Origin: Polynucleobacter sp. AP-Kolm-20A-A1
GTDB lineage: Bacteria; Pseudomonadota; Gammaproteobacteria; Burkholderiales; Burkholderiaceae
Direction: 5' to 3'
DNA length: 64,000 nucleotides
Assembly (NCBI RefSeq): GCF_018688315.1
Contig: NZ_CP061315.1
Location: forward strand, 1,612,001 to 1,676,000
Part shown: piece after piece, positions 55,255 through 63,697 of the stretch
How the letters are laid out: every line of letters begins with the position of its first letter
How positions within the stretch are numbered: the first letter of the stretch is position 1
Translations under genes and position numbers: made by a program
The notes under the pieces: model-generated
What the model saw: only the letters and a program-made list of their open reading frames with translations
Told to the model about the DNA's origin: nothing
Databases searched by the model: none

Positions 55255-55500
55255 TTATTTCGATGACTTTCTGGGCTTACAAGTTTGAGAGCAAAGCTTC
55301 AAAATGTTTCTGCATTCTGAATTGAATGACCAAACAGAAGCACGGTCAATGCAGTAAGAATAGTTGTTTACGCAACTACTTGCGCAACCTGAATCTAAAT
55401 CAGACAAATCAATATCGTTAATATTGACGCTATCCCCAGATGATCCAGCACAAGAGGCAAGTAAAAAAACTGAAGTAATAACTAAAAGTAACTTTTTCAT
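55255..55500 (-). CDS. Small cysteine-rich lipoprotein, function unknown
   Basis: An 81-residue secreted lipoprotein. MKKLLLVITSVFLLASC is a signal peptide with lipobox LASC, lipidated at C17. The mature part has six more cysteines at 39, 43, 50, 63, 70 and 74, giving the symmetric spacing C-x3-C-x6-C-x12-C-x6-C-x3-C. This suggests a disulfide-stapled helical hairpin. A D/S-rich linker (residues 19-37) separates it from the lipid anchor. I do not recognise the family. It is transcribed alone and ends at the bidirectional terminator shared with pntB. A real gene is likely because of the lipobox, cysteine pattern and terminator. Confidence 0.8.
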   Translation of the reverse strand: MKKLLLVITSVFLLASCAGSSGDSVNINDIDLSDLDSGCASSCVNNYSYCIDRASVWSFNSECRNILKLCSQTCKPRKSSK

Positions 55501-55648
55501 AAACTACACCTTATTTGAGCACTGAATGCACTTGTTCTAGAGTAAATCATACAAGATAAAAGGTCGCCTACGGACAGTTTTGTATTGCGCTAAGATAGGC
55601 GCAAGGTATCCACAGAATGCCCAATAACGACAACACTAGAGACAGACA

Positions 55649-56617
55649 ATGCATATCAAATCAGTATTGCTAACAATTATCCTTTCCGTGGCTGGGATTA
55701 ACTCTGCTGGCGCCCAAAATAGCTACCCCAACCGAACTATTCAAACTATCATGCCGCTGCAGGCTGGCAGTGGGGTAGATATCCTAATGCGCCCTATTGT
55801 GCAAAAAATGGGGGAGAACCTAGGTCAGGCGATCACCATAGAAAATATTCCCGGAGGCGCAGGATTAATTGGTACGGCTAAAGTTGCTCAAAGTCCTGCT
55901 GATGGCTACACCCTAGGCGCATTTAATGACAGTATTTTGACGATGCTGCCAAATCTTTACAAAAAGATTGACTACGATCCCATCCAAAGCTTTACCCCAA
56001 TATCTGAAGTTGCAGCCATTACATTTGTGATGGTGGCTAACCCATCCTTTCCAGGCAATACAGCAGCAGACTTAGTGCGAATTGCCAAGGAGCGTCCCGG
56101 AAAGATTGACTATGCATCTGGTGGCAACGGCTCACCGCAACACATTGGCATGGAGATATTTCGGCAATACACAGGCGCTCCAATAGTACATATCCCATAT
56201 CGTGGCGCTGCGGCAGCGGTTACCGATGTGATGGCAGGACAAGTGCCAGTCATGATTAGCGCACTATCAGTCGTACTGCCGCATATTAGAGCTGGAAAAC
56301 TCAAGGTCCTTGGTGTTGCCAGCAAAACGCGCTCTCCATTACTGCCAAACACTCCAACTATTAGTGAGAGTGTTAAAGGATATGAGTTTTCAACTTGGGG
56401 CGCATTATTAGCGCCCAAGGGCACGCCGGCTGCTGTTATTGATAAGCTAAATGAATCTTTGGCGCTTGCCCTCAAAGATCAAAAACTCAGAGAGCAATTA
56501 ATTCAGCAAGGATTTGAATTTGTCCCGTTGGGCCCAGATCATTTAAAAGAAATGATTTCCCAAGGCTTAGTGAAAATGAAGAAAGTGATCAAGGACGGCG
56601 GCATACAAGCCGATTAA
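55649..56617 (+). CDS. Tripartite tricarboxylate transporter substrate-binding protein (Bug/TctC family)
   Basis: A 322-residue periplasmic binding protein. Residues 1-22 form a signal peptide ending SAGA, and the mature protein begins QNSYPNRTIQ. Family signatures include IMPLQAGSGVDILMRP (residues about 35-50), IENIPGGAGLIGTAKVAQSPADGYTLG, SGGNGSPQHIGMEIF, HIPYRGAAAAVTDVMAGQV and GTPAAVIDKLN. Bug proteins bind small carboxylates or aromatic compounds for TctAB-type transporters. No tctA or tctB gene is nearby, so it is an orphan, as is very common in Burkholderiales. The ligand cannot be told. Confidence 0.93.
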   Translation: MHIKSVLLTIILSVAGINSAGAQNSYPNRTIQTIMPLQAGSGVDILMRPIVQKMGENLGQAITIENIPGGAGLIGTAKVAQSPADGYTLGAFNDSILTMLPNLYKKIDYDPIQSFTPISEVAAITFVMVANPSFPGNTAADLVRIAKERPGKIDYASGGNGSPQHIGMEIFRQYTGAPIVHIPYRGAAAAVTDVMAGQVPVMISALSVVLPHIRAGKLKVLGVASKTRSPLLPNTPTISESVKGYEFSTWGALLAPKGTPAAVIDKLNESLALALKDQKLREQLIQQGFEFVPLGPDHLKEMISQGLVKMKKVIKDGGIQAD

Positions 56618-56620
56618 CTA

Positions 56621-57358
56621 TTAACGCCGCTGGTAACTATTCGATAAGTTGTCTTGCAACACATATGCAACACCATTGGCGACTAATGATAAATCTTGAT
56701 CTAAAACCCGACTGCTGTAAACCCATCCTGCTGGAAGCTTGAGTTGCTTATCGAGGATCGGCAAGTCTTTTATATTTAATGCTGGGTTAACAATTTGCGA
56801 ATAAGACTGCATCACATACACCTCACCAGCAGGTGAAGTTAATTCATAAATACTGCCCCCTGCCCTATATATGAAATTTGTAGTTCTGGAAATTTTATTG
56901 GGGGTGTAATGCTTACTACCCATCAACTGCTTTAATAAACTCAAATCAATAGTGGCGCGTAAGTTCATCTCCATGCCGCCAAAAGATTCTTTAACACTAT
57001 TGACCGTTTCTCCTGCCGCCTGAATCTCATCCATCATCCAATAGCGAGGCCCATTGAGCACTACAAATGAAGCGTCATACGCCTTCTCGATAGACTCTTT
57101 AGATAACGCTTTCCATTGATCCTCAGGGCACAGGTTTAAACCCTGAGTATTAAATACTTTGACCTCTAAGTTAAGCCAGTGTCGCTTGCCATATAGGACC
57201 TCACAATAACGTTGTCCGCGAAGGTTCGAAATACTCCGCTTGAAATCCGGAGCAGGCTGATCTGCAGCCCCTGAAAAAGTGCACACAAAACTTAAAGAAG
57301 CTACCGCCAGCTTTAATGCTGTCATTACCATTTTGTTGCGCGACATTTTGGACGCCAT
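56621..57358 (-). CDS. Exported protein of unknown function
   Basis: A 245-residue protein with an N-terminal signal peptide (positively charged start, hydrophobic stretch about 12-30, likely cleavage after GAA near residue 32). The mature protein has only two cysteines (C52 and C77), which could form a disulfide across the segment RYCEVLYG...NLCPEDQW. It also has a striking NGPRYWMMD motif at residues 102-110. No transmembrane helix remains after cleavage and I do not recognise a named domain. Start could be M1, M5 or M10. It lies between an orphan binding protein and groEL, convergent with the former by 3 bp. I assign no function. Confidence 0.8.
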   Translation of the reverse strand: MASKMSRNKMVMTALKLAVASLSFVCTFSGAADQPAPDFKRSISNLRGQRYCEVLYGKRHWLNLEVKVFNTQGLNLCPEDQWKALSKESIEKAYDASFVVLNGPRYWMMDEIQAAGETVNSVKESFGGMEMNLRATIDLSLLKQLMGSKHYTPNKISRTTNFIYRAGGSIYELTSPAGEVYVMQSYSQIVNPALNIKDLPILDKQLKLPAGWVYSSRVLDQDLSLVANGVAYVLQDNLSNSYQRR

Positions 57359-57399
57359 TCATTTAGAGTGATGTAGAACTTCACTGTAACAAATAAAAA

Positions 57400-57428
57400 A
57401 AACGCCTAGTCTTTTGAACTAGGCGTTT
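57400..57428. terminator. Terminator after groEL
   Basis: AAACGCCTAGT (57400-57410) and ACTAGGCGTTT (57418-57428) form an 11-bp stem with a 7-base loop and an A-run on the plus strand, hence T's on the minus strand. It lies 40 bp after the groEL stop. Confidence 0.88.
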
Positions 57429-57467
57429 TAGTTTCTACAGCCAGAGGGCTGAGGAAATTGACAGCTA

Positions 57468-59135
<1,668 letters not shown>

Positions 59136-59148
59136 TTAAATACCGAAA

Positions 59149-59439
59149 TTACTTCTGTACAACAGCCATGATGTCGTCTTCACGCATCACAATGAGTTCT
59201 TCGCTGTCAACTTTTACTGTTTGACCTGCATATTTACCAAACAACACGCGATCGCCTACTTTGACGTCTGGTGCGTTTAATTTGCCGCTGTCATCACGTT
59301 TGCCTGGGCCCACTGCCAAAACTTCACCTTGATCAGGTTTTTCTGCAGCAGCGTCAGGAATGATGATTCCGGATGCAGTTTTTGATTCTTGATCTAAACG
59401 CTTGATGATTACGCGATCATGTAAGGGACGCAAATTCAT
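59149..59439 (-). CDS. groES: Co-chaperonin GroES (Hsp10)
   Basis: GroES caps the GroEL barrel. The 96-residue protein begins [40 protein letters not shown], with the mobile loop at residues about 16-32. It also contains [26 protein letters not shown] and a C-terminal [12 protein letters not shown], all standard. It is the first gene of the groESL transcript; CIRCE stands 111 bp upstream of its ATG. Confidence 0.97.
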   Translation of the reverse strand: MNLRPLHDRVIIKRLDQESKTASGIIIPDAAAEKPDQGEVLAVGPGKRDDSGKLNAPDVKVGDRVLFGKYAGQTVKVDSEELIVMREDDIMAVVQK

Positions 59440-59549
59440 CTCTTCTCCTATGTTAGTAAGTGTTAACTATTTAAATAAACCATATAAATCAATGCTTTAC
59501 AATCTCATTACACGCAAAGCAAGGTAAATTTACTGATAAATCACCTGTT

Positions 59550-59576
59550 TTAGCACTCGCGTGTAGGGAGTGCTGA
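59550..59576 (-). promoter_or_regulatory. CIRCE operator of groESL
   Basis: TTAGCACTC (59550-59558), nine bases, GAGTGCTGA (59568-59576). This matches the CIRCE consensus TTAGCACTC-N9-GAGTGCTAA with one mismatch. It overlaps the expected transcription start, so HrcA (encoded at 18565-19575) binding would block the groES promoter. Confidence 0.92.
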
Positions 59577-59606
59577 TTATATAGGTCTGACTCAGCGGAT
59601 TTCAAG
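59576..59606 (-). promoter_or_regulatory. Combined sigma-32/sigma-70 promoter of groESL
   Basis: On the minus strand, CTTGAAA (59600-59606) is followed after 13 bases by ACCTATAT (59579-59586), a good sigma-32 site. The same segment reads as TTGAAA (59600-59605), 18 bases, TATAAT (59576-59581) for sigma-70. The -10 hexamer borders CIRCE. Confidence 0.85.
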
Positions 59607-59709
59607 GGCCGATCACCTTAAATTCTTTATGGATTTAAGCCCTATCTATACTGGGGACAGGTAAGTAGGTCTTTTCCTACAGATAAATCAGGCTTAAGCC
59701 CTTACCCCT

Positions 59710-59747
59710 CCAATCCGTCCTGCCTAGACTGGACAGTCACCGATTGG
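59710..59747 (+). promoter_or_regulatory. Inverted repeat that could cover the ribosome site of the EAL-like gene
   Basis: CCAATC (59710-59715) can pair with GATTGG (59742-59747), and GTCC (59717-59720) with GGAC (59731-59734). The right arm contains the first two G's of the GGAGA ribosome binding site (59746-59750). This is suggestive of translational control but unproven. Confidence 0.3.
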
Positions 59748-59756
59748 AGAATGCTG

Positions 59757-60599
59757 ATGAGCCCGAAATCCCGGCTGTACACGCTTGTAAAGGCATGGAA
59801 GAACAAACCCTTCCAAGAAGTACGAGACGCCTGTGGCGCACCTTGGCTTGGCATTAGCAGCCAAGCCCTTGAAGAACACCAATCCTGGTCCAAGCGACAA
59901 GCGATTAGCCATGAACCCATATTTAATTGCAAGGGGACAAAACTGACCGGCTCTTTATTTAGACCATTAATCACTGCAACTGATATGCAGTTTCTACGGC
60001 TATTTATGGAAGGCCTAGATGCAATCTCTTACTGGCATCGTAGCGGAAGATTTATTCCCGGAATTTTGCCTGTTCCAGAGCACGTCATTGCCTCTAGCGA
60101 ATATGTAGATGCCATGAGTGATCTGATTTTGAATTCACGCTTGCCAGTGGGTCTGGTTGCAATCGGATTACAGTCCATGCCAGAGCGCAGTATGTTATCT
60201 AAATACAAGGACGGCTTACTACGTATGCGTCGTTTAGGAACACTACTGCACTTACTCAACTTCTCTGGCTGCGCAGAACAATTGCAGTGGGTAGAAGAGA
60301 TGCAAATGGACGGTGTTCATATTGATATGGCCCAACTCCGAAAAGAGTTACTACCTTTTGATGCACTGTCTCAAATAAGGCGGCCAACATATTCATCAAC
60401 GCAAATTTACGCCAGCAATATTACGCTTGTAAAAGATATTGAAAATGCTGCCGAGTGGCAGATCGACCATTGCTATGGCGGATTAATGATGCCCCCATTA
60501 AGTAGGCACCAAACATTACAAATTAACGATAGCAGAATCGCTAAAGCCATTTTTTCGCTGCACCCTCATCAACACCCAAACCAAAACGGAGATAAGTAA
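59757..60599 (+). CDS. Degenerate EAL-domain protein, BvgR-like
   Basis: A cytoplasmic protein of 280 residues from ATG 59757, preferred over ATG 59751 because GGAGA at 59746-59750 is then six bases upstream. Numbered from 59751, an EAL fold is traceable: HEPIF at 54-58 for the YQPIV strand, GSLFR at 67-71 for EALLR, LNFSG at 169-173 for DDFGT, HID at 190-192 for KID, KDIE at 228-231 for EGVE, and YGGLMMPPL at 242-250 for QGYLFSRPL. The glutamate of EAL, both aspartates of DDF and the KID lysine are all replaced, so c-di-GMP hydrolysis is very unlikely. Residues 1-50 are extra. It is the first gene of an operon with a response regulator and a BvgS-type kinase; in Bordetella the EAL protein BvgR is encoded beside bvgAS. 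Its likely job is protein or ligand binding. This is inference from motif alignment by eye. Confidence 0.7.
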   Translation: MSPKSRLYTLVKAWKNKPFQEVRDACGAPWLGISSQALEEHQSWSKRQAISHEPIFNCKGTKLTGSLFRPLITATDMQFLRLFMEGLDAISYWHRSGRFIPGILPVPEHVIASSEYVDAMSDLILNSRLPVGLVAIGLQSMPERSMLSKYKDGLLRMRRLGTLLHLLNFSGCAEQLQWVEEMQMDGVHIDMAQLRKELLPFDALSQIRRPTYSSTQIYASNITLVKDIENAAEWQIDHCYGGLMMPPLSRHQTLQINDSRIAKAIFSLHPHQHPNQNGDK

Positions 60600-61222
60600 T
60601 GAGAAAACGCGTGATGTTGGTAGATGACCATCCAGCTATGCTGATGGCTCTAAAAAGTATGTTGCAAGATCAGTTGCTATTTGAAATTGTCGGACAAGCC
60701 CAAAATGGCGAGGAATGCCTAAGATCCATGAAAGAAGTAAATCCAAACATGGTGATTCTGGATTTAGATATGCCCAAGACGGACGGCTTTGATGTTATCC
60801 GACGCATTGGCTTAATGCATCCCGAAGTTCGCATGCTGGTGCTATCTAGCATGGATGAGGCGGTTTATGGAGGCAGAGTGCGATCTTTGGGTGGCCATGG
60901 GTTTGTGAACAAGACGGCTGGAGCCGATGTCATTCTGGCAGCTTGCGTTGCTATCTCACAGGGTTACAACTTTTTTACTCATGGGAAGAATGGCAATAGC
61001 TCTCTGAGCGATAACGATAAATTAGCCCTGATCTCTGATCGTGAATTGCAAGTCATGAAATATCTAGGCAAAGGTAATACCAATCAACAAATATCAGACA
61101 TGCTACATATCAGCAATAAGACAGTTGCCACATACAAGACTCGAGTATTCGATAAATTAGGCATTAACAACATAGCTGACTTAATTTTGTTCTGCCGCAT
61201 GAATAAGATCATCGAAAGCTAA
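60599..61222 (+). CDS. NarL/FixJ-family response regulator, BvgA-like
   Basis: A 207-residue cytoplasmic transcription regulator. The receiver domain (residues 1-120) has acidic residues D9/D10, the phosphorylation site D55 in MVILDLDMPKTDG, a serine pair at 84-85 and the invariant K105. The C-terminal LuxR-type helix-turn-helix (about 143-200) includes LISDRELQVMKYLGKGNTNQQISDMLHISNKTVATYKTRVFDKLGI. The layout matches BvgA/EvgA. Start and upstream stop overlap (TAATG at 60597-60601), and the sensor kinase starts 7 bp after its stop, so the cognate partner is clear. Target promoters are unknown. Confidence 0.9.
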   Translation: MRKRVMLVDDHPAMLMALKSMLQDQLLFEIVGQAQNGEECLRSMKEVNPNMVILDLDMPKTDGFDVIRRIGLMHPEVRMLVLSSMDEAVYGGRVRSLGGHGFVNKTAGADVILAACVAISQGYNFFTHGKNGNSSLSDNDKLALISDRELQVMKYLGKGNTNQQISDMLHISNKTVATYKTRVFDKLGINNIADLILFCRMNKIIES

Positions 61223-61229
61223 AGCTAGC

Positions 61230-63656
61230 ATGCATCGATTCATTAGCTCTTTAGTACTCCTTGCCTGCACTCTGGCAGCTGGAACTACCCACGCCCACTC
61301 TTTAAGTTATGAAGAGCAGCAATGGATCGATGCCCACCCAATTGTTCGATTTAGCATCCATGAAAAGTATGCACCTTATTTACAAAGCAAGCGAAATGGT
61401 ACGGATGCCGGTGTATTTCATATGGTTCTTGAAAAGCTTGGAAACTACACTCGACAACAATTTCTGCCGACATGGAGAAAAACGGATAAAGAAGGCTTGC
61501 ATCAGTTGGCTAAGGGTGAAGTGGACTTCATCATTGATCCGCCTGAGGTCGATGAGGAATATCTACGATTTGGCTCTTTATCGGAAGCCATTTTTTGGGG
61601 TCATGATGCCATCCTCGCCAACAAAAATAAAGGTCCGATTGATCCGAAGAATGTTGTGTACTTTGACCGCGGCTTTGAAAGTCCAATATTTACTGCTGAG
61701 CCAAAAGCAAATGTATCTAGTCAACTCGATAAGCTGACTCTAGATTTAATAAAAAATGATATTGATGCTCTAATTCTCCCGATTCGTCTGGCTCAGTATT
61801 GGGTAAAAAATCTGAACAGAGCAGAACTGCAGATTGACGGTCTTTACACTAGAGAACCATTTGCATACCGCTGGCTAATTTCGCATCAAGACGCTCCGTT
61901 AAATAATATTCTTAATCGCTTCCTGGAAAATCTCGATCCAATTGCGTCACGTCATCTATTTGCTATTCACCCGCTAGAGTCGCAGCCTGGTAATAATCTT
62001 CACCGGAATAATCTCGCTTGGATTTCAACACTCTTGCTGCTGATTGCCGGCACATTAATGATGTGGCGCTGGCAAAGAACAAAAATACTCCAGGAGCAAA
62101 TCACGACAAACTTGATTTCCTCTAAAGAGACAGCAGAAAAGGCAAATGCGGCTAAATCCGCCTTCCTAGCAACGATGAGTCATGAGATACGCACGCCGAT
62201 GAATGCTATTTTGGGGGTTCAAGAGTTATTACTTACAAGTCAGAAATTTCCCGCTAACGACAAATTACTTTTAAAGAGTGCTCATGCCTCTGCAGAATCT
62301 CTTTTAGGCATTTTGAATCAGGTCTTGGATCTTTCCAAAATAGAGGCAGGAAAATTAACGCTAAATTTAGAGCCCTACTGCCTCAATTCGCTTATTGACG
62401 ATATTGACTCTACCTTCGCAACAGTTGCCAATAAACACAAGCTCTCACTGCACACCAGCAAAGATCCGCGCATCGCCCCTGTCCTCATGATGGATGCCTT
62501 GCGACTTCGTCAAATCCTGCAAAACTTGCTGAGTAATGCCATTAAATTTACCGATCAAGGTGAAATCTACTTCTCCATTAGCGTGTTAGCCGATGACCAT
62601 GCTGGACAGCTGATTGAGTTTCGCGTTATCGATACTGGCGTTGGCATGGGTAAAGAAGAAATCAAACTCGCACTACAAGCCTTTGAACAATTACCAGGGA
62701 AAGCAGACCAAACCAATGGGACAGGGCTTGGACTTACCATTACCAACCATCTAGTTACATCAATGAACAGTCAACTCTATTTTGAGAGTGCCCCTGGATT
62801 TGGGAGCAATATTCATTTCAGCATTGCATTTCCTCGAACAAGCATGGCTGCATCTAAGGCCAGCACTGAAAATGACCAAGCATTACATTCTAAAAAAATT
62901 ATCCCCAAAAACTATCTGACTGATAAGCGCCCACTGCAAGCATTAGTGGTAGAAGACCATCCAGCTAGCCGCCAGATCATATCCTTGCAACTCGAGGCAT
63001 TCGGCATTGAGGTTGAAGTCTGTGAAAGTGCGTTCATGGCACTAGAGCTGCTTTCAAAACAACATTTTGATTTACTCATTACAGATCAATCCATCCCAGG
63101 AATGCAGGGGTCTGAATTAGCCAAGAAAATTCGTTCACAGGGATTTGCGGATCTCGTCATCATCGGAGTAACGGCAGATATCTATGCACTAGATTCTCGT
63201 CATCGATTTTTAGCGGCCGGAATGAACGGGGTCTTAATTAAACCTCTCAGCCTAATGGGCCTAGAAAACGAGCTGACCCGCTATTTCAAGATTATTGAGT
63301 TTAGCGCCCCAGAAGACTTACAAAATACCTTGGATGAATATACCTTTGACGCGTTCGCGAATCTCTTAAGAGATAAACCAAATCATATCGCGGTGATACT
63401 AGAGGAAATTAAAAAAGTGCACGATGAAGCCCTAGAGATATTGCATCTAGAGCCAGTAAATGAGGTCCTCTTAAAAAGCCTAATTCATAAGGTAAAAGGT
63501 GGCGCCCAGCTCCTAGGAGCTGAACGGTTTATTCAATCCTGCGACCACCTAGAGAATGAAGGCTCGCTATCTGAAAAAATAGACTCATTCCAAAGGGTGC
63601 TCAAGGAGCAGAACCAAAATATTCTGCGATACCTGGAGAAGTTTTCGGATTCTTAA
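61230..63656 (+). CDS. BvgS/EvgS-type hybrid sensor histidine kinase with phosphorelay
   Basis: An 808-residue inner-membrane kinase. Domains in order are a signal peptide (about 1-22), one periplasmic solute-binding (Venus flytrap) domain (27-250, starting SLSYEEQQWIDAHPIVRFSI), a membrane helix (262-280), a short linker, and HisKA with H318 in SHEIRTP. The ATPase domain follows (N432/N436, DTGVGMG at 468-474, GTGLGL at 497-502), then a receiver domain (E575/D576, phospho-acceptor D619, K671) and an Hpt domain (H753 in HKVKGGAQLLGA). All four phosphorelay sites are intact. Bordetella BvgS has two flytrap domains and a PAS domain; here there is one flytrap and no room for a PAS. The ligand is unknown. 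Confidence 0.9.
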   Translation: MHRFISSLVLLACTLAAGTTHAHSLSYEEQQWIDAHPIVRFSIHEKYAPYLQSKRNGTDAGVFHMVLEKLGNYTRQQFLPTWRKTDKEGLHQLAKGEVDFIIDPPEVDEEYLRFGSLSEAIFWGHDAILANKNKGPIDPKNVVYFDRGFESPIFTAEPKANVSSQLDKLTLDLIKNDIDALILPIRLAQYWVKNLNRAELQIDGLYTREPFAYRWLISHQDAPLNNILNRFLENLDPIASRHLFAIHPLESQPGNNLHRNNLAWISTLLLLIAGTLMMWRWQRTKILQEQITTNLISSKETAEKANAAKSAFLATMSHEIRTPMNAILGVQELLLTSQKFPANDKLLLKSAHASAESLLGILNQVLDLSKIEAGKLTLNLEPYCLNSLIDDIDSTFATVANKHKLSLHTSKDPRIAPVLMMDALRLRQILQNLLSNAIKFTDQGEIYFSISVLADDHAGQLIEFRVIDTGVGMGKEEIKLALQAFEQLPGKADQTNGTGLGLTITNHLVTSMNSQLYFESAPGFGSNIHFSIAFPRTSMAASKASTENDQALHSKKIIPKNYLTDKRPLQALVVEDHPASRQIISLQLEAFGIEVEVCESAFMALELLSKQHFDLLITDQSIPGMQGSELAKKIRSQGFADLVIIGVTADIYALDSRHRFLAAGMNGVLIKPLSLMGLENELTRYFKIIEFSAPEDLQNTLDEYTFDAFANLLRDKPNHIAVILEEIKKVHDEALEILHLEPVNEVLLKSLIHKVKGGAQLLGAERFIQSCDHLENEGSLSEKIDSFQRVLKEQNQNILRYLEKFSDS

Positions 63657-63697
63657 GTAATTTTGATATCTGATAGCGGGGGTTTATTCTATGGGGG

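Larger units (their letters stand above)
59440..59756. other. Intergenic control region between groES and the signalling operon
   Basis: About 310 bp with no gene. Its groES-proximal half holds the CIRCE operator and the sigma-32/sigma-70 promoter reading leftward. The right half (59630-59756) is the leader of the divergent signalling operon. It contains a TTTCCTA heptad (59673-59679) beside an inverted TAGG (59666-59669), the palindrome GGCTTAAGCC (59691-59700), the dyad GACTG-GA-CAGTC (59727-59738) and an inverted repeat CCAATC/GATTGG (59710-59747). A weak rightward -10 (TATACT, 59647-59652) is visible. Confidence 0.6.

Noticed and set aside
59600..59756. A hidden short gene in the gap before the EAL-like gene
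   Set aside because: No frame with a plausible start, ribosome site and length is visible; the region is better explained by control elements.
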